Positions 32,188-39,547 of a stretch of 64,000 nt of DNA are shown in pieces. Within the stretch, counting starts at the first letter, position 1; each line of letters begins with the position of its first letter. Both the position numbers and the translations under genes were made by a program. The DNA is from Streptomyces olivaceus (GTDB lineage Bacteria > Actinomycetota > Actinomycetes > Streptomycetales > Streptomycetaceae), in the NCBI RefSeq assembly GCF_000721235.1, contig NZ_JOFH01000002.1, positions 288,303 through 352,302 of the forward strand, written 5' to 3'. Below the pieces are notes generated by a model. It was not told where the DNA came from. It ran no database searches and saw only the letters and a list, made by a program, of their open reading frames with translations.

Positions 32188-33092
32188 GCGCCGGACCAGG
32201 CCGCGGCGACGCGGGCCGCCAGCCGGACGTTTCCCCGCACCGCCGCGAGGTTGGCGCTCAGCGAGGCGCCGTCGGTGTGGCGGACCAGGTGGTCGAGGAG
32301 GAACGGGGTGACCGCCTGCCCCGAGACCCCCTCCGCCTCGCATGCCCGCAGCGCGTCGGCGAGCACGCGCGCGTGGAGGCCGGGATCGAGCTGCTCCTCC
32401 TCGGGCACGGGGTTGGCGACGACGAACGCGGACCGCGGTCCGTCCAGCGCGTCCTGGGCCCGCATGACGGCCGCCACCTGCTCCGGGCCGTCCAGCGTCC
32501 AGTCCACCGGGTGGCCGGAGTCGGACAGGTAGAAGCCGGGGAAGCGGTCCGTCCCGTAACCGGCCACCGCGACGCCCAGCGTCTCCATCCGCTGCAGGGT
32601 CGCCGGCACGTCCAGGATGGACTTCACGCCCGCGCAGACCACGGTGATCCGGGTGCGGGCCAGCAGGCCCAGATCGGCCGACTCGTCCTGCGTCACCGTC
32701 CACTCCCGGTGCACGCCGCCGAGCCCGCCGGTCGCGAAGACCCGTACGCCCGCCCCGGCCGCCAGCAGGGCGGTCGCCGACACGGTGGTCGCCCCGCTCG
32801 CGCCGGCCGCCACCGCGAGCGGCAGGTCGCGGTGGCCCAGCTTGCGGATGCCGTCCTCGTTCGCGATCCGCTCCAGCTGCCGCTCGTCCAGGCCGACGTG
32901 CGGCCGCCCGTCCAGCACGGCGATCGTCGCCGGTACGGCGCCCTCCTGCCGCACCAGGTCCTCCAGCTCCCGCGCCACCAGCAGGTTGCGCGGGCGCGGC
33001 AGGCCGTGCGCGATGATCGTGGACTCCAGGGCCACCACCGGACGCCGCGCCGCGACCGCCGCCCGCACCTCTTCCGACACCACCAGCACCAC
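32184..33092 (-). CDS. psuG: Pseudouridine-5'-phosphate glycosidase
   Basis: A 302-residue enzyme that cleaves the C-C glycosidic bond of pseudouridine 5'-phosphate into uracil and ribose 5-phosphate. The N-terminal L-E-S-T-I-I-A-H-G motif, the middle G-G-L-G-G-V-H-R, the catalytic-site C-A-G-V-K-S-I-L-D, and the late V-A-N-P-V-P motif are all intact. The length equals the usual ~305-310. The start GTG 33092 has GGAGG upstream. It forms an operon with the PfkB kinase (GTGA overlap), a complete two-step pseudouridine salvage unit. Confidence 0.92.
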   Translation of the reverse strand: MVLVVSEEVRAAVAARRPVVALESTIIAHGLPRPRNLLVARELEDLVRQEGAVPATIAVLDGRPHVGLDERQLERIANEDGIRKLGHRDLPLAVAAGASGATTVSATALLAAGAGVRVFATGGLGGVHREWTVTQDESADLGLLARTRITVVCAGVKSILDVPATLQRMETLGVAVAGYGTDRFPGFYLSDSGHPVDWTLDGPEQVAAVMRAQDALDGPRSAFVVANPVPEEEQLDPGLHARVLADALRACEAEGVSGQAVTPFLLDHLVRHTDGASLSANLAAVRGNVRLAARVAAAWSGA

Positions 33093-33230
33093 GCGCCCGC
33101 CTCCTGTCCGACTGCTCTCCCTCTGCTCCGGTCTCCCTCATCCCTGGCGGGCGGGGCACCGGGCCAAACCCCGGGCGGTGCGCGACCGGGCTCTTGCGGC
33201 TCCCCGGACCGGACCACGAGCCTGGGAACC

Positions 33231-33661
33231 ATGACGGACAACACGACACGCCTCGACCACGTCGTCCTGTGGGTGCGCGACCCGGTCGCGGCGGCCGGCT
33301 TCTACGAGGAGAACCTGGGCCTGCGGCCCCTGCGGGTCACCGAGTACGCCGCGGGGACGGTGAGCTTCCCGTCGGTACGCCTGAACGAAGAGACCATCCT
33401 CGACCTCGCACCCCACTCCATGGCGGAACGCATGCGGGTGCTCCCGGGCGCCGACGCCAGTGCCGGGCACCCCGTCAACCACGTCTGCCTGTCCCTGTCC
33501 CGGCCCGACTTCGAGAAGCGCTGCGCACCCGCCTGGAGGAGGGGTCCGTCCCGGTCTCGGAGCTCTCGCACGACTCCTACGGCGCCCGCGGCCCGGCCCG
33601 CCGAAGCTTCTACTTCGCCGACCCGGACGGCAACATCATCGAGGCCCGGCACTACGACTAG
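33231..33661 (+). pseudogene. Glyoxalase/VOC protein disrupted by frameshift
   Basis: The frame from ATG 33231 encodes a VOC superfamily protein (L-D-H-V-V-L-W-V-R-D-P-V-A-A-A-G-F-Y-E). It breaks after Lys in D-F-E-K at 33516-33518; the next in-frame codons are nonsense. Reading one base later from about 33519 restores A-L-R-T-R-L-E-E-G-S-V and the conserved end F-Y-F-A-D-P-D-G-N-I-I-E-A. One missing G would repair it to ~143 residues. Either the gene is newly inactivated or the base is a sequencing error. The metal-binding His and Glu of the fold are split over the two frames. Confidence 0.82.
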
Positions 33662-33691
33662 CAGCCCCTCCCCGCCGGTGCCGTCCGCCCC

Positions 33692-34258
33692 TCAGAACAG
33701 CGGCTCGGGCAGCACGCCCTCCAAGGCGAGGAGCTGCCGCTTGGTGTTCACGCCGCCGCCGAAACCGCCGATGCCGCCGTCGCTCTCGACGACCCGGTGA
33801 CAGGGCACGACGACCGGCAGCGGATTGGCCCCCATGGCCATGCCCACCGCCTGGGCGGCACCCGGCCGGCCCACCCGGTCGGCCAGCTCGCCGTATCCGA
33901 CGACGGAGCCGTGGGGGACGCCCGAGGCCAGCTCGCGCAGCACCTGCCGGTTGAAGCCCGATATCAGGGACCAGTCCAACGGCAGCTCGAAGTCGCGCCT
34001 GCGGCCCGCGAAGTAGTCCTCCACCTGGCGTACGGCCTCGGCCAGCAGCGGGGAGCCGGGCGCCTCGACAGGGGCCGTGCCCAGCCGGGCCGCGAGCCGG
34101 TCCAGCGCCTGGTCGCGAGCCGCGCCGGTGGCATGGAACACGACGTTGACCAGGCCGTCCCGAGTGGCGGCCAGCAGCAGCGGACCGATGCCGGTGCCGA
34201 CGACGCTCCACACGACCCGCTCCCCGCCCCGCCCGTGGTCCCGCCCATGACTGTCCAT
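33692..34258 (-). CDS. ogt: Methylated-DNA-protein-cysteine methyltransferase
   Basis: A 188-residue suicide repair protein that moves the methyl group from O6-methylguanine to its own cysteine. The active-site V-P-C-H-R-V is at Cys153. The G-S-V-V-G-Y-G-E-L-A segment that bears the Tyr and Arg of the DNA-binding wing, and the G-G-F-G-G-G-V-N-T-K-R-Q-L-L-A-L-E end, are family standards. The start ATG 34258 lies 6 nt after a -10 that is part of an exact damage-inducible promoter motif, so it is probably leaderless. The upstream neighbour (GDPD) is separated by a strong terminator. Confidence 0.95.
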   Translation of the reverse strand: MDSHGRDHGRGGERVVWSVVGTGIGPLLLAATRDGLVNVVFHATGAARDQALDRLAARLGTAPVEAPGSPLLAEAVRQVEDYFAGRRRDFELPLDWSLISGFNRQVLRELASGVPHGSVVGYGELADRVGRPGAAQAVGMAMGANPLPVVVPCHRVVESDGGIGGFGGGVNTKRQLLALEGVLPEPLF

Positions 34259-34264
34259 GCGCCA

Positions 34265-34287
34265 ACGGTACGGCCCACCACTGACAA
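34265..34287 (-). promoter_or_regulatory. RecA-independent damage promoter (PafBC-type) of ogt
   Basis: On the minus strand, TTGTCAGTG (34287 to 34279), N8, TACCGT (34270 to 34265): an exact match to TTGTCRGTG-N8-TAnnnT. The -10 ends 6 nt before the ATG. Confidence 0.85.
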
Positions 34288-34330
34288 CGCCCGGGGCGGT
34301 GACGGCCCAGACCGTCACTGCCCCGGGCGT
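34287..34330 (-). terminator. Strong terminator after GDPD
   Basis: A 19-bp stem with one G-U pair (34287-34305 with 34312-34330) and a 6-nt loop, 15 bp after the GDPD stop on the minus strand. It abuts the ogt promoter and insulates it. Confidence 0.85.
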
Positions 34331-34344
34331 GCGCCGGACAACCT

Positions 34345-35214
34345 CTACCCGACCGCGTCGCGCACCACGTCGGGCTTGTTGGTGATGATGCCGTCGACGT
34401 CGTAGTCGGCGACCCGCCGCGCGGTGTCCGCGTCGTTCACCGTCCAGGTCTGTACCTCAAGCGGCCGGCCGTGCGGCCCCTTGAACGCGTGCACCGAGGA
34501 CACGTAGCTCGCGGAGAGGGAGTCGTGCGACGGGTTGATCTGGTCGGCGAACTCCGCGTACGCCGGCAGCTCCGACACCGCCGGAGTCCCGAGGAAGCCG
34601 GTCTTCACGGCCGGCTTGAGCTGGTGGACCGTGCGGATGCTGTCCGCGTCGAAGCTCTGCACCACCAGGTGGCCCGCCACGTGCCGCCGGTCGAGCCAGC
34701 CCTCGTTGGCGAGGACCTTGAGGGTCTGCTGCTCGATGCCCGGGTACAGGGCGGGGCTCTTCAGCTCCAGCAGCAGCTTCTGGTGGTTGCGCTCGAGGCG
34801 GTGCACGTACTGCTCCAGCGTCGGCACGCGCGCGCCCGCGTACTCGGGCCCGAACCAGCTTCCCGCGTCCAGCCGCGCGATCTCCTCGGCCGTGAAGTCC
34901 TTCACCTTCCAGGGCGACCGGTCGGGGAAGACCTCCTCCACGTCGGTCGTACGCTGCAGGCTCTCGTCGTGGAGGACGACGAGCTCGCCGTCCCGGGTGC
35001 GCTGGACGTCGTTCTCCACCCAGCGGATGCCCAGCTCGGCCGCCTTGTCGACGGCGGCCAGCGTGTTCTCCGGCGCATACCCGGAGGCACCCCTGTGAGC
35101 GACGACCGTCGGCCCGTCGCCGCCCGCCTCGTCGGTCCGGGCGTGCGAGAGGGGAGCCGTCAGGGCCACCCCCAGAAGAGCGGTGGTCGCGACGGCAACT
35201 GCGCGCACGTGCAT
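34345..35214 (-). CDS. Secreted glycerophosphodiester phosphodiesterase
   Basis: A 289-residue exported enzyme that hydrolyses glycerophosphodiesters to glycerol 3-phosphate and an alcohol. The signal peptide covers about residues 1-25, ending L-S-H-A. Catalytic and metal residues are in V-A-H-R-G-A-S-G-Y-A-P-E-N-T, W-V-E-N-D-V-Q-R-T-R-D-G-E-L-V-V-L-H-D, and L-L-L-E-L-K. ATG 35214 is selected because AGGAG sits 6-7 nt upstream; the farther ATG lacks that. It is expected to feed extracellular phosphate scavenging; no phosphate-regulator box was recognised. Confidence 0.92.
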   Translation of the reverse strand: MHVRAVAVATTALLGVALTAPLSHARTDEAGGDGPTVVAHRGASGYAPENTLAAVDKAAELGIRWVENDVQRTRDGELVVLHDESLQRTTDVEEVFPDRSPWKVKDFTAEEIARLDAGSWFGPEYAGARVPTLEQYVHRLERNHQKLLLELKSPALYPGIEQQTLKVLANEGWLDRRHVAGHLVVQSFDADSIRTVHQLKPAVKTGFLGTPAVSELPAYAEFADQINPSHDSLSASYVSSVHAFKGPHGRPLEVQTWTVNDADTARRVADYDVDGIITNKPDVVRDAVG

Positions 35215-35506
35215 GCGTACTCCTCGCATCGAGCGATCACGGACAGCACCACTGTGACACCGGAGAGTCAACGGAAGGGGGGTGCAGAATGGCCACAGCC
35301 TGAATGGAGTTGCTCAACTACGCTCACCGGGGCGGCACAACTGGGGCGGGACCGTGATTCTTTGCCGAAGAATCGTTCGACCATTCCGGTGGCAGCCCAT
35401 ACTCTCTGCGTCGGCCCCGGTCGTTCGCGCGGCCCCCGGGGAGGGGCGCACATCAGGAGGTTCCGGGACGCAACCGGGGCGAAGGCAGGCGGAAGGGCAG
35501 CCGCAC
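35215..35506. other. 292-bp divergent spacer GDPD/MHYT
   Basis: Contains a candidate -35 for GDPD (TTGACT on the minus strand, 35271-35266), AGTTG-CT-CAACT (35308-35319), a perfect GATTCTT-N5-AAGAATC inverted repeat (35356-35374), and a promoter reading toward the MHYT gene. Confidence 0.5.
35376..35405 (+). promoter_or_regulatory. Candidate promoter of MHYT gene
   Basis: TTCGAC (35376-35381) and TACTCT (35400-35405) with an 18-bp spacer, leaving a leader of about 95 nt. The -35 directly abuts the GATTCTT inverted repeat, so that repeat could be an operator. Confidence 0.5.
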
Positions 35507-36385
35507 ATGCAAGACACGGTCGACGGATTCAGCTACGGAGTCGTCACCCCGCTGGTGGCCTACCTCATGGCCTGCCTCAGCGGAGCCCTCGGTCTGCGCT
35601 GCACCACCCGGGCCATGCTGGTCACCCGTTCCTGGCGCCCCGGATGGCTCGCCCTCGGCTCGGCGGCGATCGGCTCCGGCATCTGGACCATGCACTTCGT
35701 CGCCATGATGGGGTTCACGATCGAGAACACGCCGATCCGCTACGACTGGCTGATGACCTTCGCCAGCCTGGCCGTCGCCGTCGGCATGGTGGGAGTCGGG
35801 ATCTTCATCGTCGGCTACCGGGGTGCGAGCGGAACGGCCCTGTTCACCGGCGGAACCGTCACCGGTCTCGGCATCGCCTCGATGCACTACCTGGGAATGG
35901 CCGGGATGCACCTGGACGGGCAGCTGGAGTACAACACGCTCACCGTCGCCCTGTCCGTCGTCATAGCCATGGCGGCCGCCACCGCCGCCCTGTGGGCCGC
36001 CGGGCAGGTCCGGGGCTTCCTGTGGAGCGTGGGAGCGGCCCTGGTGATGGGGCTGGCCGTCACGGGCATGCACTACACGGGCATGGCCGCCGTCGAGGTG
36101 CACGTCCACGGCACGACCGACCCCGCCGTCGGAGGGCAGCCCGCCGAACTGCTCGCCCCCATGCTGATCGGTCCCCTCGCCTTCCTCCTCGCCGCGGCCG
36201 TCGTCGTCCTCTTCGACCCGCTGATGGTCGTGGGCAGACCCACCCCGGTCCTCGCCGAGCGCAAGCCCGGCATCCCCGCGCACACCCAGGCCCCGCGCCG
36301 GATCCGGCACCCGGCCCACCAGCCGGGCCACCACCCGCGCCGGCCCCTCGCGCACCGGCGCCCCCGCACCCCGCAGAACCGCTGA
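35507..36385 (+). CDS. MHYT-domain membrane protein
   Basis: A 292-residue membrane protein with seven predicted helices. Three MHYT-type motifs are visible: [18 protein letters not shown] and M-H-Y-T-G-M-A-A-V. The conserved Met, His and Met/Cys residues of these motifs have been proposed to bind copper and sense O2, CO or NO. Unlike many MHYT proteins it has no GGDEF or EAL domain. The last ~70 residues are soluble and rich in His, Pro and Arg. Start ATG 35507 follows GGAAGGG. It lies 40 bp upstream of the uvrB start, whose own promoter sits between them. Confidence 0.88.
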   Translation: MQDTVDGFSYGVVTPLVAYLMACLSGALGLRCTTRAMLVTRSWRPGWLALGSAAIGSGIWTMHFVAMMGFTIENTPIRYDWLMTFASLAVAVGMVGVGIFIVGYRGASGTALFTGGTVTGLGIASMHYLGMAGMHLDGQLEYNTLTVALSVVIAMAAATAALWAAGQVRGFLWSVGAALVMGLAVTGMHYTGMAAVEVHVHGTTDPAVGGQPAELLAPMLIGPLAFLLAAAVVVLFDPLMVVGRPTPVLAERKPGIPAHTQAPRRIRHPAHQPGHHPRRPLAHRRPRTPQNR

Positions 36386-36395
36386 TCCGGGCCGG

Positions 36396-36418
36396 TTGTC
36401 AGTGCGGGGTCGTACGGT
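36396..36418 (+). promoter_or_regulatory. RecA-independent damage promoter (PafBC-type) of uvrB
   Basis: TTGTCAGTG (36396-36404), N8, TACGGT (36413-36418): an exact match to TTGTCRGTG-N8-TAnnnT. The -10 ends 7 nt before the ATG, so the message is probably leaderless. Confidence 0.88.
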
Positions 36419-36425
36419 GGAACCC

Positions 36426-38582
36426 ATGCGGCCCGTTACCCAGATCGAACGCACGGTGGCGCCCTTCGAGGTCGTCAGCCCCTACCAGCCGAACGGCGAT
36501 CAGCCGACGGCCATCGCCGAGCTGGCCCGGCGCGTCGAAGCAGGCGAGAAGGACGTCGTGCTGCTCGGCGCCACGGGCACCGGCAAGTCCGCCACCACCG
36601 CGTGGATGATCGAGAAGCTCCAGCGGCCCACCCTGGTCATGGCGCCGAACAAGACGCTGGCCGCCCAGCTGGCCAACGAGTTCCGCGAGCTGCTGCCCAA
36701 CAACGCCGTCGAGTACTTCGTCTCGTACTACGACTACTACCAGCCCGAGGCCTACGTCCCCCAGTCGGACACCTACATCGAGAAGGACTCCTCGATCAAC
36801 GAGGAGGTGGAGCGCCTGCGCCACTCCGCGACCAACTCGCTGCTCACCCGCCGCGACGTCGTCGTGGTCGCCTCCGTCTCCTGCATCTACGGACTGGGCA
36901 CCCCGCAGGAGTACGTGGACCGCATGGTCCCGCTGCGGGTCGGCGAGGAGCACGACCGGGACGAGCTGCTGCGCCGCTTCGTCGACATCCAGTACACGCG
37001 CAACGACATGGCCTTCAGCCGCGGCACCTTCCGCGTGCGCGGCGACACCATCGAGATCTTCCCGGTCTACGAGGAGCTCGCCGTCCGCATCGAGATGTTC
37101 GGCGACGAGATCGAGGCCCTCTCCACCCTCCACCCGGTCACCGGCGAGATCATCAGCGACGACGAGCAGCTGTACGTCTTCCCGGCCTCCCACTACGTCG
37201 CGGGCCCCGAGCGCCTGGAGCGCGCGGTCAACGACATCGAGAAGGAGCTTGCCGAGCGCCTGACCGAGCTGGAGAAGCAGGGCAAGCTCCTGGAGGCCCA
37301 GCGGCTGCGGATGCGCACGACGTACGACATCGAGATGCTCCGCCAGATCGGCTCCTGCTCCGGTGTGGAGAACTACTCGATGCACTTCGACGGCCGCTTG
37401 CCCGGCTCCCCGCCGAACACCCTGCTCGACTACTTCCCGGACGACTTCCTGCTGGTCATCGACGAGTCGCACGTCACCGTGCCGCAGATCGGCGCGATGT
37501 ACGAGGGCGACGCCTCCCGCAAGCGCACCCTGGTCGACCACGGTTTCCGGCTGCCCTCCGCGCTCGACAACCGCCCGCTGAAGTGGGAGGAGTTCCAGGA
37601 GCGCATCGGACAGACCGTGTACCTGTCGGCGACCCCGGGCGCCTACGAGCTCTCCCGTTCCGACGGCGCCGTCGAGCAGATCATCCGCCCCACCGGCCTC
37701 GTCGACCCGGAGGTCGTCGTCAAGCCCACCGAGGGCCAGATCGACGACCTGGTGCACGAGATCCGCACGCGGACCGAGAAGGACGAGCGCGTCCTGGTCA
37801 CCACCCTCACCAAGAAGATGGCCGAGGACCTCACCGACTACTTCCTGGAACTCGGCATCCAGGTCCGCTACCTGCACAGCGACGTCGACACGCTGCGCCG
37901 CGTCGAACTGCTGAGAGAGCTGCGCGCCGGTGAGTACGACGTCCTGGTCGGCATCAACCTGCTGCGTGAGGGCCTCGACCTCCCCGAGGTCTCCCTGGTG
38001 GCGATCCTCGACGCCGACAAGGAAGGCTTCCTGCGCTCCGGCACCTCCCTGATCCAGACCATCGGCCGCGCCGCGCGCAACGTCTCCGGACAGGTCCACA
38101 TGTACGCCGACAAGATCACGCCGGCGATGGAGAAGGCGATCGACGAGACCAACCGCCGCCGAGAGAAGCAGGTCGCGTTCAACCAGGCCAACGGCGTCGA
38201 CCCGCAGCCGCTGCGCAAGAAGATCAACGACATCGTCGCGCAGATCGCCCGCGAGGACATCGACACCGAGCAGCTGCTCGGCTCGGGCTACCGCCAGGCG
38301 AAGGACGGCAAGGGCGCCAAGGCCCCCGTCCCCGCCCTCGGCGGCCGGGCGACGGCCGACGGGGAGCCGGCCAGGGCCAGGCGGAAGGGCGGGGGCCGTG
38401 CCGAGGAGACGGTGCCGACCGACCGTCCCGCGGCGGAGCTCGCGGGGCAGATCGAGGACCTGACCACCCGCATGCGGGCGGCCGCCGCCGACCTCCAGTT
38501 CGAGATCGCGGCGCGACTGCGCGACGAAGTCTCCGAGATGAAGAAGGAACTGCGCCAGATGAAGGAGGCGGGCCTGGCCTGA
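36426..38582 (+). CDS. uvrB: UvrABC system protein B
   Basis: A 718-residue excinuclease helicase subunit. Walker A G-A-T-G-T-G-K-S is at residues 48-55. The damage-probing beta-hairpin region ([16 protein letters not shown]) and the helicase motif V-I-D-E-S-H follow, then R-A-A-R-N-V motif VI. The UvrC-binding UVR domain forms the last ~40 residues ([11 protein letters not shown]). UvrB verifies damage after UvrA loading and recruits UvrC. A basic, Ala/Gly-rich linker precedes the UVR domain. ATG 36426 fits the family and the damage promoter. Confidence 0.97.
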   Translation: MRPVTQIERTVAPFEVVSPYQPNGDQPTAIAELARRVEAGEKDVVLLGATGTGKSATTAWMIEKLQRPTLVMAPNKTLAAQLANEFRELLPNNAVEYFVSYYDYYQPEAYVPQSDTYIEKDSSINEEVERLRHSATNSLLTRRDVVVVASVSCIYGLGTPQEYVDRMVPLRVGEEHDRDELLRRFVDIQYTRNDMAFSRGTFRVRGDTIEIFPVYEELAVRIEMFGDEIEALSTLHPVTGEIISDDEQLYVFPASHYVAGPERLERAVNDIEKELAERLTELEKQGKLLEAQRLRMRTTYDIEMLRQIGSCSGVENYSMHFDGRLPGSPPNTLLDYFPDDFLLVIDESHVTVPQIGAMYEGDASRKRTLVDHGFRLPSALDNRPLKWEEFQERIGQTVYLSATPGAYELSRSDGAVEQIIRPTGLVDPEVVVKPTEGQIDDLVHEIRTRTEKDERVLVTTLTKKMAEDLTDYFLELGIQVRYLHSDVDTLRRVELLRELRAGEYDVLVGINLLREGLDLPEVSLVAILDADKEGFLRSGTSLIQTIGRAARNVSGQVHMYADKITPAMEKAIDETNRRREKQVAFNQANGVDPQPLRKKINDIVAQIAREDIDTEQLLGSGYRQAKDGKGAKAPVPALGGRATADGEPARARRKGGGRAEETVPTDRPAAELAGQIEDLTTRMRAAAADLQFEIAARLRDEVSEMKKELRQMKEAGLA

Positions 38583-38596
38583 CGGCCGACCCGGGC

Positions 38597-38630
38597 CCGC
38601 GCTGTGTTGCAAGACCGACACAAAGCGCGG
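38597..38630 (+). terminator. Stem-loop after uvrB
   Basis: CCGCGCT (38597-38603) pairs with AGCGCGG (38624-38630), extended by GTGT/ACAC with a two-base bulge. Located 15 bp after the uvrB stop. Confidence 0.5.
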
Positions 38631-38638
38631 ACCGGGGT

Positions 38639-38657
38639 GGGGCACTGCCAGTGCCCC
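38639..38657. promoter_or_regulatory. Palindrome GGGGCACT-GCC-AGTGCCCC before terD
   Basis: A perfect 8-bp inverted repeat with a 3-bp centre. TAGGGT at 38662-38667 could be a -10, in which case the palindrome covers the -35. It may be a terD operator or a second uvrB stem-loop. Confidence 0.5.
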
Positions 38658-38723
38658 TGCGTAGGGTTCGGGGCAACCGCGGGGACCGCGGCAACAGGGG
38701 ACAGTTCGAGAGGGGATCAGCGC

Positions 38724-39302
38724 GTGACCGTCAACATGACCAAGGGTCAGGCCATCAGTCTGCAGAAGAACGACGGCGGCAGCCTGACGTCGGTGCGCAT
38801 GGGTCTCGGCTGGCAGGCGGCTCCCCGGCGCGGCCTGTTCGGTTCACGCACCCGGGAGATCGACCTGGACGCCTCCGCGGTCCTCTTCGCGGACAAGCAG
38901 CCGGTCGACGTCGTCTTCTTCCGCCACCTGGTGAGCGACGACGGCTCGGTGCGGCACACCGGGGACAACCTCGTCGGCGGCGTCGGCCAGGGCGGCGACG
39001 ACGAGGCGATCCTCGTCGACCTGCAGCGGGTCCCGGTCCACATCGACCAGATCGTCTTCACGGTGAACTCCTTCACCGGCCAGACCTTCCAGGAAGTGCA
39101 GAACGCGTTCTGCCGTCTGGTCGACGAGACCAACGGCCAGGAGCTCGCCCGCTACACACTGGCCGGCGGCGGCGCCTTCACGGCCCAGATCATGGCCAAG
39201 GTGCACCGGGTCGGCCAGGGCTGGTCGATGACCGCCATCGGTACCCCGGCCAACGGACGCACCTTCCAGGACCTGATGCCGGCGATCCTGCCGGTCCTCT
39301 AG
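38724..39302 (+). CDS. terD: TerD family stress protein
   Basis: A 192-residue TerD-domain protein. The calcium-binding loops are in D-L-D-A-S-A-V-L-F and the D-D-E-A-I-L-V-D-L segment; T-G-D-N and G-Q-G-G-D-D-E are typical. TerD proteins bind Ca2+ and are linked to tellurite resistance, phage resistance and, in Streptomyces, to development and osmotic balance. The start GTG 38724 has an AGGGGA-like ribosome-binding site. It heads a block with a TerD-fusion gene, terC and a Ca2+/H+ antiporter, which suggests a joint metal-related task. Confidence 0.93.
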   Translation: MTVNMTKGQAISLQKNDGGSLTSVRMGLGWQAAPRRGLFGSRTREIDLDASAVLFADKQPVDVVFFRHLVSDDGSVRHTGDNLVGGVGQGGDDEAILVDLQRVPVHIDQIVFTVNSFTGQTFQEVQNAFCRLVDETNGQELARYTLAGGGAFTAQIMAKVHRVGQGWSMTAIGTPANGRTFQDLMPAILPVL

Positions 39303-39314
39303 GGCCCCGGCCCG

Positions 39315-39355
39315 GAGGTCGTCGGCGTTCGGCGAGGCGCCGCGCCGACGGCCTC
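39315..39355 (+). terminator. Terminator-like stem after terD
   Basis: A 13-bp stem with one mismatch (39315-39327 with 39343-39355), 12 bp after the stop. The rest of the 245-bp spacer before the next gene holds no other feature that I recognise. Confidence 0.55.
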
Positions 39356-39547
39356 TCCGCCGTGCGCCCGGACGCACTGGCCCCGGCTCATCCGCATCGA
39401 CGAGACGCCGCGGCGCTCCCGCGGCCTGATCCGCCGGACAGGCCCCCGGGTCTCGCGGCCCGAACGAACGGCCGGCCCCGCCCGCGGGGCCGGCGGACGC
39501 CGCACGACGCTTCGCGGTGACGCAGGACCGACACAGGGGGACAGGCG

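Noticed and set aside
36399..38645. A 748-codon antisense frame over uvrB
   Set aside because: Shadow of uvrB; codon composition is explained by the high-GC third position on the sense strand.
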